The notes under the pieces: model-generated | Databases searched by the model: none | Seen by the model: the letters and a program-made list of their open reading frames with translations, nothing else | What the model was told of the DNA's origin: nothing | Part shown: in pieces, positions 62,638 to 64,000 of the stretch | Numbering within the stretch: the first letter of the stretch is position 1 | Layout of the letters: each line of letters starts with the position of its first letter | Position numbers and translations under genes: made by a program | IMG/VR virus record: IMGVR_UViG_3300033153_007660 | Location: 1-64,000 of that record | DNA: 64,000 nt | From: a virus | Strand: one strand, 5' to 3'

Positions 62638-63537
62638 TTACACTAGCAACTGCTGAGAATTACCCCAGCAAACTTCTTTGAACTTGCAGTAACTACACTG
62701 CCAGTCACCAACGAGCTCATGCTTCTTTAGTTTCCCAGATTGCCACTTCTGGAACTTAGTCTCTGATATTTTCTTCTTTCCATAAAAATCTCTGATCTTA
62801 GCTTCAGGATAATTGAGCTCATAGTCAGGTGGTGGGACAGTCTTGCTCTCAACATGATTACGAAGAGTCTTGTACCTGTCGATAACATCACCCATGGTGA
62901 AGGAGCGAACAACCTCTCCATCTACCTTTGGAAACTTCACCTCTCCCTCTTTCTCAAACTCAATCTTGAACGTCTTGCGCTTGACTGAGTCTCGAGCAAA
63001 GTAGGCCATCCTGAAGAAGGGGAGCCGATCCTCAAAGTGGTTCAAATACACCAGGGTCTGGAGCAATTGAGGCATCTTCGGGAAGGCTTTGACCTTACGG
63101 TTACCGAATAGTTGAGTCTCTGCAAAGTAGCCATAGAAGCTCTTGACCTCTACGCCATAGAGCTGACCAGTTGGAGGCTCAACAAGGATTGCGTCGAGCT
63201 CGCCGGAAATGTTGTTCTCTTTGTCGATGAACTTCACGCTATTGTCGACCCAAATGCCCATTTCTTTCCACTCTCTAATGAGCATCTCTTCAACACCGTC
63301 TCCCTGCTTAAAAATCCAACGAGAACGGGCCTCATACGGAGTCCCCTCGAACTCCCCTGAAATACGGAAGTAACTAGAACGCAAGCATCCCCCGTGGGAC
63401 GTGAGATCGCCATGTTCGTCCCTAAATTGTACTGATGCTTCAGAGGGATAGAAGCGTCGCTCCCGCTCTGTCTGGAACCTGGGGCGAATGATGTGATCAT
63501 CTGTCGCCTTCATCAGGTCGTAACTGTCATATGCCAT
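62638..63537 (-). CDS. PD-(D/E)xK exonuclease with Fe-S Cys (RecB/Cas4-like)
   Basis: 299 aa from ATG 63537. G-C-L-R-S-S-Y-F-R, G-E-L-D-A-I-L, G-V-E-V-K-S and C-S-Y-C-K-F-K-E-V-C-W show the nuclease core plus four-Cys cluster. Start after AGAAAGAGAA. Lies just upstream of the primase-helicase, so it probably acts in replication or recombination. Confidence 0.86.
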   Translation of the reverse strand: MAYDSYDLMKATDDHIIRPRFQTERERRFYPSEASVQFRDEHGDLTSHGGCLRSSYFRISGEFEGTPYEARSRWIFKQGDGVEEMLIREWKEMGIWVDNSVKFIDKENNISGELDAILVEPPTGQLYGVEVKSFYGYFAETQLFGNRKVKAFPKMPQLLQTLVYLNHFEDRLPFFRMAYFARDSVKRKTFKIEFEKEGEVKFPKVDGEVVRSFTMGDVIDRYKTLRNHVESKTVPPPDYELNYPEAKIRDFYGKKKISETKFQKWQSGKLKKHELVGDWQCSYCKFKEVCWGNSQQLLV

Positions 63538-63562
63538 GAAATTCTCTTTCTGCCGCTCATAC

Positions 63563-63591
63563 ACTATACAGTTGGTCTCGAGTGAAGACAA
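63563..63591 (-). promoter_or_regulatory. Putative sigma-70-like promoter
   Basis: On the - strand TTGTCT (-35), 17-nt spacer, TATAGT (-10), about 30 nt before the nuclease start in the 102-nt gap after the fibre gene. Good spacing, four and five matches to consensus. Confidence 0.55.
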
Positions 63592-63639
63592 CAACAAACA
63601 GCTATCGTTTTACCAATGATTACCAGTGAGCACTAGTTT

Positions 63640-64000
63640 TTATCCAGAGCTCACAGTGAGAACTCCACCATTTGACCATAGCTGCCCAGCGACAGCAGGG
63701 TCAGAGGTTGGGATTGTCGGTAGCATGATGGCTCCGTCACCAGTGATCTGCATATGAACACTGCTAACCCCAGAAGTAGCAAAATTGATATCTCCTGGTG
63801 TTCCTACACCAGTATAAAGATTCAGATCACCAGAAGCTCCACCGGTCGATGCCCCAGTGTAAACGTTAGTAGGGCCAGTGTCGTAGTTGCCAGCATGGGT
63901 GTTCGCGGCGCTACCAAAGTCCATCGTTCCAGTCGTGTTGTCGTATTCAACATCTTCGCCTTGAACTTTGATACCGCCGATCCCCTGCGTACCGATGCGA
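63640..64000 (-). CDS. Tail-fibre-like structural protein, C-terminal part
   Basis: Open to the window edge. Gly/Thr/Ser/Asn-rich short repeats (Y-T-G-A-S-T-G-G-A-S-G; G-T-Q-G-I-G-G-I) ending in I-P-T-S-D-P-A-V-A-G-Q-L-W, a pattern of trimeric phage tail fibres. The N-terminus lies outside the window. Confidence 0.75.
   Translation of the reverse strand, partial: RIGTQGIGGIKVQGEDVEYDNTTGTMDFGSAANTHAGNYDTGPTNVYTGASTGGASGDLNLYTGVGTPGDINFATSGVSSVHMQITGDGAIMLPTIPTSDPAVAGQLWSNGGVLTVSSG

Noticed and set aside
1-64000. CRISPR array
   Set aside because: No evenly spaced repeats of 23-40 nt were seen on either strand.

Overview
This window reads as part of a large double-stranded DNA tailed-phage genome. 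The + strand is a tightly packed run of small genes from about 0.1 to 53.56 kb, with frequent ATGA/TAATG overlaps. A - strand block then runs from the right edge back to 53.55 kb. The phage carries its own replication set (DnaE-type polymerase, RecA, primase-helicase, class II ribonucleotide reductase, dCMP deaminase, UDG), an endolysin, a tail-fibre-like fragment and a sigma-like protein. It also carries an unusually rich translation and RNA set: a tmRNA, about 25 tRNAs, peptide deformylase and RtcB. Host is not proven. A protein at 18.3 kb resembles one I know from actinobacteriophages, and tmRNA plus dozens of tRNAs also occur in large Streptomyces and Mycobacterium phages. A TPR lipoprotein and a protein with a beta-rich C-terminus neither exclude nor confirm this.

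Layout. 0-23 kb: tRNAs, tmRNA and structured RNAs interleaved with small zinc-ribbon, membrane, vWA and purine-metabolism genes (IMPDH/GMPR-like and PurA-like). tRNA 5' ends are often embedded in the stop codon of the preceding gene. 23.0-24.9 kb: a retron-type reverse transcriptase with a zinc protein before it and an HNH nuclease after it, and a hairpin-rich region upstream. 25-38 kb: many small unknowns plus ClpP-like protease, RNase H, DEDD exonuclease, HIRAN protein, a Ycf46/Ycf35(DUF1257)/DUF2997 cassette and a radical SAM protein. 38.8-53.6 kb: NrdJ with intein, RecA, DnaE split into a PHP gene and an intein-bearing polymerase core, phosphoesterase, dCMP deaminase, PhoH and UDG. 53.5-64 kb (-): sigma-like factor, several PD-(D/E)xK nucleases, amidase, primase-helicase, tail-fibre fragment.

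The most striking observation is tRNA genes in circularly permuted order. At 19.1 and 19.3 kb the 3' half (anticodon 3' strand, variable region, T-arm, 3' acceptor, discriminator) lies upstream of its own 5' half (5' acceptor, D-arm, anticodon 5' strand), separated by about 10 nt. Both acceptor and anticodon stems pair across the inverted order. A third, less regular case lies at 9.8 kb. A nucleotidyltransferase-fold gene and an RtcB RNA ligase lie directly downstream of the 19-kb pair, which suggests a dedicated phage tRNA maturation module. Other tRNA-like RNAs at 1.96, 7.9 and 9.9 kb also depart from the cloverleaf. A C-terminal peptide motif of the form R-F-(D/N/T)-x-L/V-(D/E) ends at least five otherwise unrelated proteins.
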